Positions 7,812-15,725 of a stretch of 64,000 bases of DNA are shown here, in pieces. The notes under the pieces are model-generated. The model did not search any database. It was given only the letters and a program-made list of their open reading frames with translations, and had not been told where the DNA came from. Numbering within the stretch: position 1 is the first letter of the stretch; every line of letters starts with the position of its first letter. The DNA comes from CAYRPN01 sp964426135 (lineage in GTDB: Bacteria > Planctomycetota > Phycisphaerae > Phycisphaerales > Phycisphaeraceae), in NCBI GenBank assembly GCA_964426135.1, contig CAYRPN010000018.1, positions 1-64,000 of the forward strand, written 5' to 3'. The translations under genes and the position numbers were made by a program.

Positions 7812-8519
7812 TCACCGCAGCGCCGCCCGCTGCGCCTTCATCAACTGGCGAATCCCGCGCGACGCCAGGTTGAGCATCTCGTCGAGTTGCTTGCGTGAGA
7901 ACGTGCCGCCTTCGCCGGTGCCTTGCACTTCGATGAACTGGCCCTTGCTGTTCATGGCGACGTTCATGTCGACATCCGCCTTGCTGTCGAGCGGGTAGTC
8001 CAGATCGAGGTGCGTGCGGCCGTCGATGACGCCGACGCTGACGGCGGCGACGGGGCCGATGAGCGGATCGCCCGCGATCAGGCCGGCGGCCTTCGCATGG
8101 GCCACGGCCTTGGCGAGCGCGACGTAGGCGCCGGTGATCGAGGCGGTGCGCGTGCCGCCATCGGCGCTGAGCACATCGCAGTCGCAGGTGATGGCGATGC
8201 CGGGCATTTTTTTCAGGTCGATGGCGGCGCGGAGGACGCGGCCGATGAGTCGCTGGATTTCCGTGGCGCGACCATCGGGGCCGCGCTTTTTGCGATCGCG
8301 CGTGGAGCCGGGCAGCATCGCGTATTCCGCCGTGATCCAGCCGGAGCGGGGCTGCCCCGTTTCCTTGTCGATGAGGAAGGCTGGCACCTCAGTGGAGATG
8401 CTGGCGGTGCAGAGCACGCGCGTTTCACCCTGCGTGATGATCACGCTGCCGGCGGCGGCGGAAGGGAACGGAGTGATCGAGACGAGGCGAAGTTCGTTCG
8501 GTTTGCGTGGGCGGAGCAT
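7812..8519 (-). CDS. rph: ribonuclease PH
   Basis: 235 aa, normal for RNase PH, the phosphorolytic 3'-5' exonuclease that trims tRNA 3' ends. Family landmarks in order: RPRKPNELR at the N-terminus (usually RxDGRxxDELR), GETRVLCTASI, the catalytic region GSTRDRKKRGPDGRATEIQR, RAAIDLKKMPG, the phosphate-site DCDVLSADGGTRTASITGA, and VQGTGEGGTFSRKQLDEML near the end. The first residues LRPRKP are shorter than usual because the frame upstream of 8519 is made of repeat DNA; no good ribosome-binding site is visible. Stand-alone gene between two repeat doublets. Confidence 0.93.
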   Translation of the reverse strand: MLRPRKPNELRLVSITPFPSAAAGSVIITQGETRVLCTASISTEVPAFLIDKETGQPRSGWITAEYAMLPGSTRDRKKRGPDGRATEIQRLIGRVLRAAIDLKKMPGIAITCDCDVLSADGGTRTASITGAYVALAKAVAHAKAAGLIAGDPLIGPVAAVSVGVIDGRTHLDLDYPLDSKADVDMNVAMNSKGQFIEVQGTGEGGTFSRKQLDEMLNLASRGIRQLMKAQRAALR

Positions 8520-8593
8520 TCTGAGATGAGAGCAGAGGCGTGGGTGCGCTGCAAGAGGAGCGGGTGAGTAGGTGAAGTGCTGACGGTGAAGGG

Positions 8594-8720
8594 ATTGCAA
8601 ATTGAAAATTGAAAAATGCAAATTGAAAATTGTTAGGACAATGAGTGCCAATCGGGCAGTGGTCCCGGCAATCCGCAATTTTCAATTTTCACTTTTCACT
8701 TTTCAATTTTCAATATTCCG
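8594..8720. repeat. inverted pair of AT-rich tandem words (AATTGAAAATTG / CAATTTTCAATTTT)
   Basis: 8594-8636 holds tandem AAATTGAAAATTG words and 8674-8720 their reverse complement CAATTTTCAATTTTCACTTT, separated by about 40 bases. The two halves can pair over roughly 40 bases. They stand out in GC-rich surroundings. No promoter or gene is evident. Confidence 0.7.
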
Positions 8721-8738
8721 AATCTCGACTCATCCCGC

Positions 8739-9554
8739 CTACGGCTTCCCATACGCCGCCGGCGGCGGGGTCCAGGCGCCCAGGTCGTCCTGGTAGAAGT
8801 AGCCGATGCGGGCGGCGGGGTTCCAGGAGTGGATGAAGATGAGCTTGCTGAAATCGACCCACTGCACGGAGCCGTCGAGGTAAAGCTGATTGCCGCCGGC
8901 GGGATAGACCTGGCCGCCGGCCTTGTGTGCGGGCAGGCCGCCGTAGGCACTGGCGCGGCCGCCGCCCCAGACGCCGTCGATCTTCATGGCGGCGTCGGCG
9001 GCGAGAGTCCAGCGTCCGTTGCTCCGCAGCGAGACGGGGCTTCGCGACTTCATCGATCCGACATACGGATTCAGCCAGGTGTCGATCCCGCCCAGATACT
9101 GGTAGCCGACGACGAGCTGCGGGTAGCCGACTTCCCACTGGCTTTTGTAGGCGCGGCCGGGACAGTCCCACAGCGGCGACGCGTCGTAGTGCGTGATGCC
9201 GCCGCCCTGATTTTTCTTCGGTCCCACCGCCAGCCCCACCGTCGCCAGTGCGTCGACCCAGTCGATGCTCGCATCCCACGAGCGATCGTTGTGCACCGAC
9301 AGCCCGCCGGGGTTGAAGCATTTCTGCACGCTGCGGCCGCGGGCGATGAACAGCCGGCCGCTGTTGGCCGTGCCGTACTCAACCGCCGCCTGCCCGATGC
9401 CGGACATGTTGGAGGCGCACTTGGAGCGCGTCGCGCTGTCCCGCGCCGTGCGCAGCGAAGGCAACAGCAGGCTGATCAGCAGCACGATGATCGCGACGAC
9501 GACCAGCATCTCCACGAGCGTAAACGCACCGGATTTGCGAGCGAAATGCGACAT
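8739..9554 (-). CDS. type II secretion/pilin-like protein with prepilin cleavage site
   Basis: 271 aa. Starts MSHFARKSGA followed by FTLVEMLVVVAIIVLLISLL, a class III (prepilin peptidase) signal with the conserved Glu at +5 of the mature protein and a single N-terminal helix that anchors it before assembly. The C-terminal part has GGNQLYLDGSVQWVDFSKL, like the H-X9-DG-type domain of the abundant planctomycete pseudopilins. The protein is probably a pseudopilin-like surface or secretion component; substrate unknown. Monocistronic: the next genes on either side are behind repeat doublets. Start at the ATG giving the shortest pre-cleavage peptide. Confidence 0.8.
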   Translation of the reverse strand: MSHFARKSGAFTLVEMLVVVAIIVLLISLLLPSLRTARDSATRSKCASNMSGIGQAAVEYGTANSGRLFIARGRSVQKCFNPGGLSVHNDRSWDASIDWVDALATVGLAVGPKKNQGGGITHYDASPLWDCPGRAYKSQWEVGYPQLVVGYQYLGGIDTWLNPYVGSMKSRSPVSLRSNGRWTLAADAAMKIDGVWGGGRASAYGGLPAHKAGGQVYPAGGNQLYLDGSVQWVDFSKLIFIHSWNPAARIGYFYQDDLGAWTPPPAAYGKP

Positions 9555-9680
9555 GCAGTTGCAGGGATCAGGCTGAACCGGAGAACCAGGGCCAAACGAA
9601 TGCTGGCCAGACTGCAACCATGATAGCACGAGGTGGCAAGATCGACGACTGCGAAATGTAAAGGGAATCCGCCGCTGCGG

Positions 9681-9818
9681 CGTAGGGTGGGCACCGCCCA
9701 CCATGAACATGGGACGGCACAGAACGCACGAAAAGCCAGATCCGGCGCGGCGAGTGGGCGAACGAAACCTGCGTCTGGCGGCGCGGGGTTCACCGTGGTG
9801 GGCAGTGCCCACCCTACG
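9681..9818. repeat. REPIN-like doublet, GTAGGGTGGGCA family
   Basis: CGTAGGGTGGGCACCGCCCA at the left and TGGGCAGTGCCCACCCTACG at the right are inverted copies about 100 bases apart. The same GTGGGCAGTGCCCACCCTAC word recurs singly at about 15685-15704 and as a doublet at 57334-57402. This is the whole content of the 314-base gap. Confidence 0.75.
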
Positions 9819-9868
9819 CTCGAATCACAGGTCTGCCGGCCCCCGCGTCTCGGAGTGCCGCGGCTACG

Positions 9869-10780
9869 TCACGCATCGAACCGGAACGCCCCCAGTTTCT
9901 CAATCGCCTTGGCGAGCGCTTGCGTGCCGAGTTTGCCGCCGTCGTGCGTCGCGTCCGCCTTGACCGCGCGGAACAGCGATTCCGTCAGCGCCGTGGCGGG
10001 CAGCGGCAGCGCCACAGCGCCCGCCGCGTCGTGGACGATGTTCAGATCCTTGAGCACCAGGTCGATCATGAAGCCCGGCGCGAAGTTGCCGTCGGCGATC
10101 TTGGGCCCAAGCGTGCCCAGTTGCCACGACGCGCCGGCTCCGCCGTTGACCACCTCGATCATTTTCTTCACATCCAGCCCGCTCTTTTTCGCCAGCGCCA
10201 TCGCCTCGCACACGCCCAGCAGCGTGACGACGACCGCGACCTGATTGCATGCCTTGCACACCTGCCCCATGCCGGCGGGGCCCATGTGGCGGATCGTCTT
10301 GCCCATCGCGTTAAACAGCGGCAGGCAGCGCTCGAATGTCACCATCTCGCCGCCCACCATGATGCAGAGCGTGGCGTTGCGGGCGCCGACATCGCCGCCG
10401 GAGACCGGGGCATCAAGAAAGCCGATGCGTCTGGACGCCAGTTCCGCGGCGAAGCGCTGCGTCGCGGCGGGATTGATGGTGGAGTGATCGATGACGACGG
10501 TGCCCGGTTGCGCGCCGCCGGGCGAGGCGACGCCGCGCGGGCCGAAGATCACCGCCTCGACATCCGGCGTGTCGCTGACATTCACGCACACGGCCTCGCT
10601 GGCGGCGGCGACCTGGGCGGGTGAGTCGGCGACCGTCGCGCCGAGCTTCGCCAGTTCATCGCACTTGCTCGCGGTGCGGTTCCACACCGTCAGCGCGAAG
10701 CCCGCCTTGATGAGATTGGCGGCCATGGACCGGCCCATGATGCCAAGGCCGACGTAGCCGACACGCGTGATCGGTTGCAT
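9869..10780 (-). CDS. NAD(P)-dependent beta-hydroxyacid dehydrogenase (HIBADH/GarR family)
   Basis: 303 aa, the usual length for 3-hydroxyisobutyrate/tartronate-semialdehyde/glyoxylate reductases. N-terminal Rossmann motif VGYVGLGIMGRSMAANL, substrate loop DAPVSGGDVGA (124-134), catalytic Lys176 in GMGQVCKACNQ with Asn179, and the all-helical C-terminal domain with GASWQLGTLGPKIADGNF. The Asn at cofactor position (VWNRTASK) favours NADP over NAD. The exact substrate among beta-hydroxyacids cannot be read. Monocistronic, ATG at 10780. Confidence 0.88.
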   Translation of the reverse strand: MQPITRVGYVGLGIMGRSMAANLIKAGFALTVWNRTASKCDELAKLGATVADSPAQVAAASEAVCVNVSDTPDVEAVIFGPRGVASPGGAQPGTVVIDHSTINPAATQRFAAELASRRIGFLDAPVSGGDVGARNATLCIMVGGEMVTFERCLPLFNAMGKTIRHMGPAGMGQVCKACNQVAVVVTLLGVCEAMALAKKSGLDVKKMIEVVNGGAGASWQLGTLGPKIADGNFAPGFMIDLVLKDLNIVHDAAGAVALPLPATALTESLFRAVKADATHDGGKLGTQALAKAIEKLGAFRFDA

Positions 10781-10798
10781 GGAGTGCTCGGGGGAAAA

Positions 10799-11073
10799 GG
10801 GTTTAGGGTTTAGGGTTTAGGGTCTAGGGTGTAGGGATTGCGGGATTCGCTTGCGCGCATGGCCTGTCGGTGTCAGACCAAACAAGTCAAAATAGCGAAT
10901 GCAAAATGCAAAATGCAAAAGTCAGAGCAAAGCCACAACGCAACGTTGTCTGACTTTTGCATTTTGCATTTTGCATTGACTATTCCGACTTCCTCCGGAT
11001 CGCCACGCTCAGGACAAAAGGCGACGATCAGAAAACCCCGCACCCTACACCCTACACCCTAAACCCTAAACCC
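10799..11073. repeat. nested inverted repeats: TTTAGGG arms outside, TGCAAAATGCAAAA arms inside
   Basis: 10799-10835 is tandem GGGTTTA with variants; 11041-11073 is the reverse complement CCCTACACCCTAAACCC. Inside them 10899-10920 (GCAAAATGCAAAATGCAAAA) faces 10957-10978 (TTTTGCATTTTGCATTTTGC), with a further CAACGTTG centre. The whole gap between two convergent-looking gene ends folds as one long interrupted hairpin. Confidence 0.7.
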
Positions 11074-12171
11074 TCAGAACCTCACCCGCACGCCGAACGT
11101 CAGCGCCCCGAACGCATGCGTGCCGTTCTGGCCTTCGAACTGTCGGCTGAGCACGGTCTGCGAATAGGTCGCGTGCAGGTCGAAGCAATCCGCCCGCCAC
11201 GCGATGCCGATGCCCGCCTGCGCTTCGCCGACGAAAGTTTCCGCCTCGGCGCCGCGGCTTTTTTCGAAGTTGCTGCCTTCGATGAACATGTCGTGCTCGA
11301 CGATCCGCCCACCGATCCGCGCGAAGCCATACACCGTCAGCGCCCCTGGCTGGCCAAAACCATTGGCGGTCAGGTCGGCGATGCGGCTGGGGCCGAAGTC
11401 GTCCGGCAAGTTCCAGCCGACGCGCACCAGCGCACCGCCTTCCAGATGCCGCTGCGCCAAACCCAGCGCCAGGCCCACCTGCGGAATCACCTGGAATTGC
11501 AGGGGATTGGCAGCACTTTCGCCGGCGGGCGTCGCCATTGGCGCAGGCGCGACGAAGCCCTGGCCGGTCCATGTCGGATACGCGGGCTTGTCGCCGAACT
11601 TCCATTTCTTGCGGAAGTAAAACTGGATCACCGGCTCGTCGCCCAACTGCGTGTCCCAGCCCTGCGGGTCCGGCTCATCGAAAAAATCATGCACGCCCGC
11701 CTGGATGTCGTCGGCGTACGACGATGGGCCGACCACGCCGGCGTTCACCTCGACATGGTCGAGCGTGTCCGCATTGGATCGCTCCCAGAAACCAGCGAGA
11801 TACAGGTAGCCGGAGTAGGGATGATCGTTCAGCGGCGGATTGGCCTGCGTGATGTCGTTGGCGGTGTTGATGTGATGGCCCAGCGCGATGCCGAAGGCGC
11901 GGTGGCCGGCGGTGAAATCATCGAACGCCGGCAGGAGGTCGATCAGCTGCGCCGGCTCGGTGTCGCGCAGCGTGAAGCTGGCGACGAAGCCGTTGGTGTA
12001 GTAGCGATCGGTGTTGTGGTTGGGCTTGAGCACGGTGCCGTCGTTTTCCCAGTGCAGCGTGAGCAGCCAGAGCGTGTTCTCCGGCTTCTTCGATGCGACA
12101 GCCGGCGCGACATCCTCGGCCGCGGCGACGCCTGAAAGCAGCAACGTGACCATTCCGATTTGTTTCAGCAC
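11074..12171 (-). CDS. LpxR-family (DUF2219) outer-membrane lipid A deacylase-like protein
   Basis: 365 aa. A GTG start at 12171 is preferred because GGAGG lies 7 bases upstream and gives the signal peptide MLKQIGMVTLLLSGVAAAEDV. The mature N-terminus has HWENDGTVLKPNHNTDRYYT, the LpxR signature (acidic ND pair, then TDRYYTNG), followed by AFGIALGHHINTANDI and DHPYSGYLYLAG, which corresponds to the catalytic His/DRPYAGW region of Salmonella LpxR. The rest alternates as expected for a 12-strand barrel and ends in VRVRF, an outer-membrane C-terminal signal. LpxR removes the 3'-acyloxyacyl chain of lipid A. Whether this protein is catalytic or only a barrel homologue is not certain. Confidence 0.75.
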   Translation of the reverse strand: MLKQIGMVTLLLSGVAAAEDVAPAVASKKPENTLWLLTLHWENDGTVLKPNHNTDRYYTNGFVASFTLRDTEPAQLIDLLPAFDDFTAGHRAFGIALGHHINTANDITQANPPLNDHPYSGYLYLAGFWERSNADTLDHVEVNAGVVGPSSYADDIQAGVHDFFDEPDPQGWDTQLGDEPVIQFYFRKKWKFGDKPAYPTWTGQGFVAPAPMATPAGESAANPLQFQVIPQVGLALGLAQRHLEGGALVRVGWNLPDDFGPSRIADLTANGFGQPGALTVYGFARIGGRIVEHDMFIEGSNFEKSRGAEAETFVGEAQAGIGIAWRADCFDLHATYSQTVLSRQFEGQNGTHAFGALTFGVRVRF

Positions 12172-12261
12172 AGCAGCACCTCCAGATTCCCGGCGAAGCA
12201 TAGCAGACGCGCGCGAGACACGCGGATCGAGCGGCGTCCGCAGCGACAGCGCTGGAGCTCG

Positions 12262-12355
12262 ATAGCCCCCGGCGGAAGCCGGGGGTTGTCGCCGAACAAC
12301 ACTACGATTTCCGCATGGACGTCAGAGGCAACCCCCGGCTCCCGCCGGGGGCTAT
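12262..12355. repeat. REPIN-like doublet, TAGCCCCCGGC family
   Basis: TAGCCCCCGGCGGAAGCCGG at the left and CCGGCTCCCGCCGGGGGCTA at the right are inverted copies about 45 bases apart. Related single or paired copies are at 16657-16808, 19321-19464 and 52910-52934. Nothing else is seen in the 241-base gap. Confidence 0.75.
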
Positions 12356-12412
12356 GGCGGGTGACGCTGTCGCTTTGGGGAAAGAAGTACGACTCCAAAT
12401 CGGGCATTCGTC

Positions 12413-13696
12413 CTACGAAGCAACAGCAGCAACAACATCGACCAACTGCCCCGGCGCATCATTCCGCAACACCTGCTCCAGCGCATCGACTTCGTTCGTC
12501 GGATCGAATCGAACATGCATCAGCGCCGCCAACTGACCGGCCGCCAGCGTGCCGCGACGATCGTGCCCCAGACTCAGCGCCATCGCGCCGTTGATCGTGG
12601 CCATTTTCAATAGCGTCCGCGGATCAGTCCGGTCCCGGCGAAACAGGTGCCGCATCTGCGGCAGGATGCCCAGCGGCTGCGGCTCATACGCGGGCTGGCA
12701 GATGATCGAGTCGGTCCCGAGGCAGACATTGATCCCCGCCGCGAGCATGTCGCGGTAGCGGTGATCGCGATGGCCGAAGTAGTCGGATGCGATGGGGCAA
12801 TACGCAACGGCGTGGCGGGTCTGCCGGAGCAGATCGAGATCGGCATCGCTGGTGTAGTTGCAGTGGGCGAGCACCCAGGGCTCGCAGCTTTGCTCGTGGG
12901 CGAGGTTGGTCAGGAAGTGCGAGATCGGCGATGTGTTCGTCGGCTGAATCGTCTCGTCCCATTTGCCCAGTCGCTTCAGCAGTTCCGCGAACGGCCCGGT
13001 CGCAGCGCGGACGAACATCGCCTCCTCCGGCGTCTCCGCCAGGTGCGTGCTGGGTATGCCGAACCATGGATCATTCGCAAAACGGTAGACCTCCGCGCCG
13101 GCTGAGTACGGAGCGTGCGGCTGCAGGCCGATCTTGATCGTGCGCGGCAGGTTCGCTTTCGTCTGCTCCTCCAGGAGCGACATCTGCATCGCCCACGCGC
13201 GGCGGGCCGCATCCTGACCGGCCTTGCCGATGCCGAAGCACTCCAGCCAGCAAGTGCCCGCCAGCCACAGCGCCGGCTCGGCGAACATCCTCGCCCGCGC
13301 CGCAGCCGGGCTGCCCGCGATATCGCCGACGCAGTCCACGCCGGCTTCCTTCGATATTTTTAATCCGTGCCGCAGCGCACTCGTGATGGCCGCATCGTCG
13401 CGCGGGCGCTGGCGAATCACCATCTCGATCCAGCCGATGAAATCGCCTTCGTACGGTTGGCGGGCAATGTCAGTCAGGTCGAGGTGTGCATGGGCATTGA
13501 CCATCGCCGGCATCACCACGCTGTCGCGAAGATCAACCACGCGGTCCGGTGTGCCGACGATTTTTCGCACATCGCGTTCCTCGCCCACCGCCACGATGTG
13601 GCCGTCGCGCACGGCCAGTGCGCCTGGCCGAGCGCGGACATCGGCGGCGTCGAGAACCGCACCGGCGCGAATCAGGATGAGCGGGGAAGGAGGCAA
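12413..13696 (-). CDS. amidohydrolase (SAH/guanine/chlorohydrolase-type deaminase family)
   Basis: About 427 aa. TIM-barrel amidohydrolase with metal motifs in order: VNAHAHLDL (HxH), LQPHAPYS, STHLAETPEE, LAHCNYTSD and LGTDSIICQPAYEPQ (catalytic Asp). This pattern belongs to the ATZ/TRZ-like group that includes S-adenosylhomocysteine, 5'-methylthioadenosine and guanine deaminases. A beta-sandwich flanks the barrel at both ends (LILIRAGAVL..., ...ALEQVLRN). The start is uncertain: the frame is open far upstream but there it encodes Pro/Leu-rich repeat DNA. The TTG at 13696 starts six residues before the conserved ILIRAG strand. No close functional partner; substrate unassigned. Confidence 0.8.
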   Translation of the reverse strand: MPPSPLILIRAGAVLDAADVRARPGALAVRDGHIVAVGEERDVRKIVGTPDRVVDLRDSVVMPAMVNAHAHLDLTDIARQPYEGDFIGWIEMVIRQRPRDDAAITSALRHGLKISKEAGVDCVGDIAGSPAAARARMFAEPALWLAGTCWLECFGIGKAGQDAARRAWAMQMSLLEEQTKANLPRTIKIGLQPHAPYSAGAEVYRFANDPWFGIPSTHLAETPEEAMFVRAATGPFAELLKRLGKWDETIQPTNTSPISHFLTNLAHEQSCEPWVLAHCNYTSDADLDLLRQTRHAVAYCPIASDYFGHRDHRYRDMLAAGINVCLGTDSIICQPAYEPQPLGILPQMRHLFRRDRTDPRTLLKMATINGAMALSLGHDRRGTLAAGQLAALMHVRFDPTNEVDALEQVLRNDAPGQLVDVVAAVAS

Positions 13697-14083
13697 GGGG
13701 AGGGGAAGGGGGAAGCGGGAAGGAGGTAGAGAAGGTAGAGGAGGTAGAGAATACTCGAACGTGCGCGGTCGCCGTTTAGCGACGCGGCTTGCCGCGCTTC
13801 GGCGCGAGCGAATCAAGCAAATAGTAGACGTTTTCGACGGCAGACATCCGTCGATAGAATTGAATCCAGGTGTTCTTCGCACCGATGGCGATGCGCCGAT
13901 CACGAAGCGCGGCCGGCGAATCGCCGATGTGGGACGACTCGCTCGCCGCCGCAGGCGCGGCAAGCCGCGTCGCTAAACGGCGAGCCCGCGCATCCGAATA
14001 TTCTTTAACTTCTTCTCCTCCTTTACCTCCTCTGCCTCCTCTACCTTCTCTACCTCCTCTACCTCCTTCTCTCCCCTTCCCCC
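13682..14083. repeat. double-nested inverted repeat between amidohydrolase and moaC
   Basis: Outer arms: GGAAGGAGGTAGAGAAGGTA-type tandem words at 13710-13750 against CTACCTTCTCTACCTCCTCT-type words at 14003-14083. Inner arms: CGTTTAGCGACGCGGCTTGC at 13773-13792 against GCAAGCCGCGTCGCTAAACG at 13960-13979. Both pairs are inverted about the same centre. The region serves as the whole promoter side of moaC, so moaC translation begins directly after a pyrimidine tract. Confidence 0.75.
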
Positions 14084-14542
14084 ATGCCCGACCTCACCCA
14101 TCTCGATTCGCAAGGCCAAGCCCACATGGTGGATGTGGGGCACAAGCCGGTCGTTCGCCGCACCGCCGTCGCCGCCGGTGATTTCGTGGCGGCCAAGGCG
14201 ACGTTGGATCGGCTGCTCGCCGGCAATCTGCCCAAGGGTGAAGCGCTGGCGGTCGCGCGCATCGCAGGCATCGCCGCGGCCAAGCGAACCGACGAACTGA
14301 TCCCGCTGTGTCATTCGCTGCCGCTGGATCAGGTGTCGGTGGATTTCGCACGTGTTGCCGACGATCGCCTGCGCGTCACCGCCAGCGCATCGGTCAGCGC
14401 GAAGACCGGCGTGGAAATGGAAGCGCTCACCGCGGTGACGATCGCGTGCCTGACGCTCTACGACATGACGAAGGCGATCGACAAGGCGCTGCGCATCGAG
14501 GGCGTGCATCTGGTGAAAAAGACAAAAGAGAATGCCGTTTAG
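14084..14542 (+). CDS. moaC: cyclic pyranopterin monophosphate synthase
   Basis: 152 aa, standard length. MoaC converts the MoaA product 3',8-cyclo-GTP into cPMP, the first pterin intermediate of molybdenum cofactor synthesis. Signatures: LIPLCHSLPLDQV (65-77) with the active His, and GVEMEALTAVTIACLTLYDM then TKAIDKAL near the end. The start VDVGHKPVVRRTAVA is also typical. No Shine-Dalgarno is visible; the ATG directly follows a CT-rich repeat tract. No other moa or mob gene lies in the window, so the pathway is scattered. Confidence 0.93.
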   Translation: MPDLTHLDSQGQAHMVDVGHKPVVRRTAVAAGDFVAAKATLDRLLAGNLPKGEALAVARIAGIAAAKRTDELIPLCHSLPLDQVSVDFARVADDRLRVTASASVSAKTGVEMEALTAVTIACLTLYDMTKAIDKALRIEGVHLVKKTKENAV

Positions 14543-14613
14543 CGGTCGGGCCGAAGGCTCGGCGAAGGCCCACCTGTGGATTTCGGTCGGCGTGAGATTT
14601 GAATCGGCGTCGG

Positions 14614-14741
14614 CGTAGGGTGCGTCAAGGCTCGGCGCGGACGCACCGCAGTCGACGGATGCGCGCCGCAGTCTACGAAGACGCACCGCAGTCGACGGAG
14701 ACGCAACAAGGTGCGTCCGCGCGGACTTGACGCACCCTACG
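14614..14741. repeat. REPIN-like doublet, GTAGGGTGCGTCAAGG family
   Basis: GTAGGGTGCGTCAAGGCTCG at the left and CGGACTTGACGCACCCTACG at the right are inverted; the spacer contains further GACGCACCGCAGTCGACGGA words. The same doublet is at 26997-27084. A separate half copy (GTTTAGCGGTCGGGCCGAAG) precedes it at about 14537. Confidence 0.75.
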
Positions 14742-14785
14742 GCGAGACCGTGCGACCGTCAGTCATCGGCGATTCCACGCTCGCC

Positions 14786-15427
14786 TCACCCTTCCCCTGC
14801 GCCATCCAGCTTCAATGCCACAATCACCCGCTCCACTGTTTCCTCGTCGTACCCGCGCCGCGCCAGCAGGCCCGCCAGCTTCCGGCCCCGGCTCGGCGGC
14901 GGCACGCGGCGCAGGCGCACCAGGCGCTGTTTCGCCAGGTGCAGCGCGTCCTCGAAACTGCTGGATGCGGAATGCTCGCTGACCAGCTTGTCGATCAGCT
15001 TCTTGCCCAGCCCGCGCTCGCGCAGCTTCTGGCGGAGCAGGCGCGGGCCCGCGGACTTGTTGCGGATCAACTCGTCGATGAGCTGTCCGCCCAGCGCTTC
15101 ATCATCCACCGCGCCGATGCCGCGAAGGCGCACCAACGCCCGGCCGATCAGTTCATCATCGATGCCCTCCTCGCGAAGTCGGGCGGTGAGCTGTGCTTCG
15201 GAGAGCGGCTTGCGGTTGATGAGCTTCAGGGCCTTCTTCATCGCTCCGTCGAACGCGGCGGCATCTTCGACGCGCTGGCTGAGCGTTTCGGTCCATGCCA
15301 GATCGAGTTCGAGCCGCAGCGCTTCGACCTGCTGGCGTGAAAGGGTGGCGACGGATTTGCCGTCGACCTTGATGATGCGTCGGGTGGGATCGCTGCGACT
15401 GTGGGAGATGGCGGTAATTCGTTCCAT
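14786..15427 (-). CDS. recX: RecX-type recombination regulator
   Basis: 213 aa. RecX proteins bind RecA filaments and limit strand exchange. The sequence is a chain of three-helix RecX repeats: ALKLINRKPLSEAQLTARLR (first repeat), DDELIGRALVRLRGIGAVDD, ELIRNKSAGPRLLRQKLRER and GYDEETVERVIVALK at the C-terminus. An N-terminal 50-residue beta-rich segment (ITAISHSRSDPTRRIIKVDG...) precedes the repeats, as in many RecX. The ATG at 15427 was chosen because the frame upstream is a GGGACGGA tandem repeat. recA is not in the window. Confidence 0.82.
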   Translation of the reverse strand: MERITAISHSRSDPTRRIIKVDGKSVATLSRQQVEALRLELDLAWTETLSQRVEDAAAFDGAMKKALKLINRKPLSEAQLTARLREEGIDDELIGRALVRLRGIGAVDDEALGGQLIDELIRNKSAGPRLLRQKLRERGLGKKLIDKLVSEHSASSSFEDALHLAKQRLVRLRRVPPPSRGRKLAGLLARRGYDEETVERVIVALKLDGAGEG

Positions 15428-15725
15428 GGAGCGGGGCGAGGGACCGAGGGACCGAGGGACGAAGGGACGGAGGGACGGAGGGACGGAGGGACGGAGGGAC
15501 GGAGGGACCAAGGGACGGAGGGACCAAGGGACCAAGGGACGGAGGGACAAGGCAAATGTCTAGTGTTTAGTGTCTAGTGTCGAATATCTAATCGCGAAGC
15601 AATCAAACGTCGCGTGATCGCCATTTGGGATTCGCCATTCAACATTCGATACTCGACATTCGACATTCGACATTTGCCTTTTGGTGGGCAGTGCCCACCC
15701 TACACCCTACACCCTAAACCCTAAA
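15428..15725. repeat. tandem GGGACGGA/GGGACCAA octamers and GTCTAGTGTTTAGTGTC words
   Basis: 15428-15550 is an array of 8-base units, GGGACGGA, GGGACGAA and GGGACCAA. 15557-15590 has TAGTGT-type words, 15640-15676 has ATTCGACATTCGACATTCG, and 15685-15727 has GTGGGCAGTGCCCACCCTAC followed by CCCTACACCCTAAACCC. None has CRISPR-like spacers. The gap between recX and the PHP gene contains no gene. Confidence 0.7.

Noticed and set aside
10799..11073. TTTAGGG/CCCTAAA runs resembling telomere repeats
   Set aside because: They are short, imperfect and internal, and form an inverted pair like the other gap repeats. Nothing else suggests a chromosome end.
12413..13963. Full 516-codon frame of the amidohydrolase as the real gene
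   Set aside because: The first 90 codons are read from repeat DNA (Pro/Leu-rich and TTTAGCGACGCGGC arms) and lack similarity to the family.
15428..15550. Regular GGGACGGA octamer array considered as a CRISPR
   Set aside because: Units are 8 bases with no spacers, and no cas gene is present in the window.
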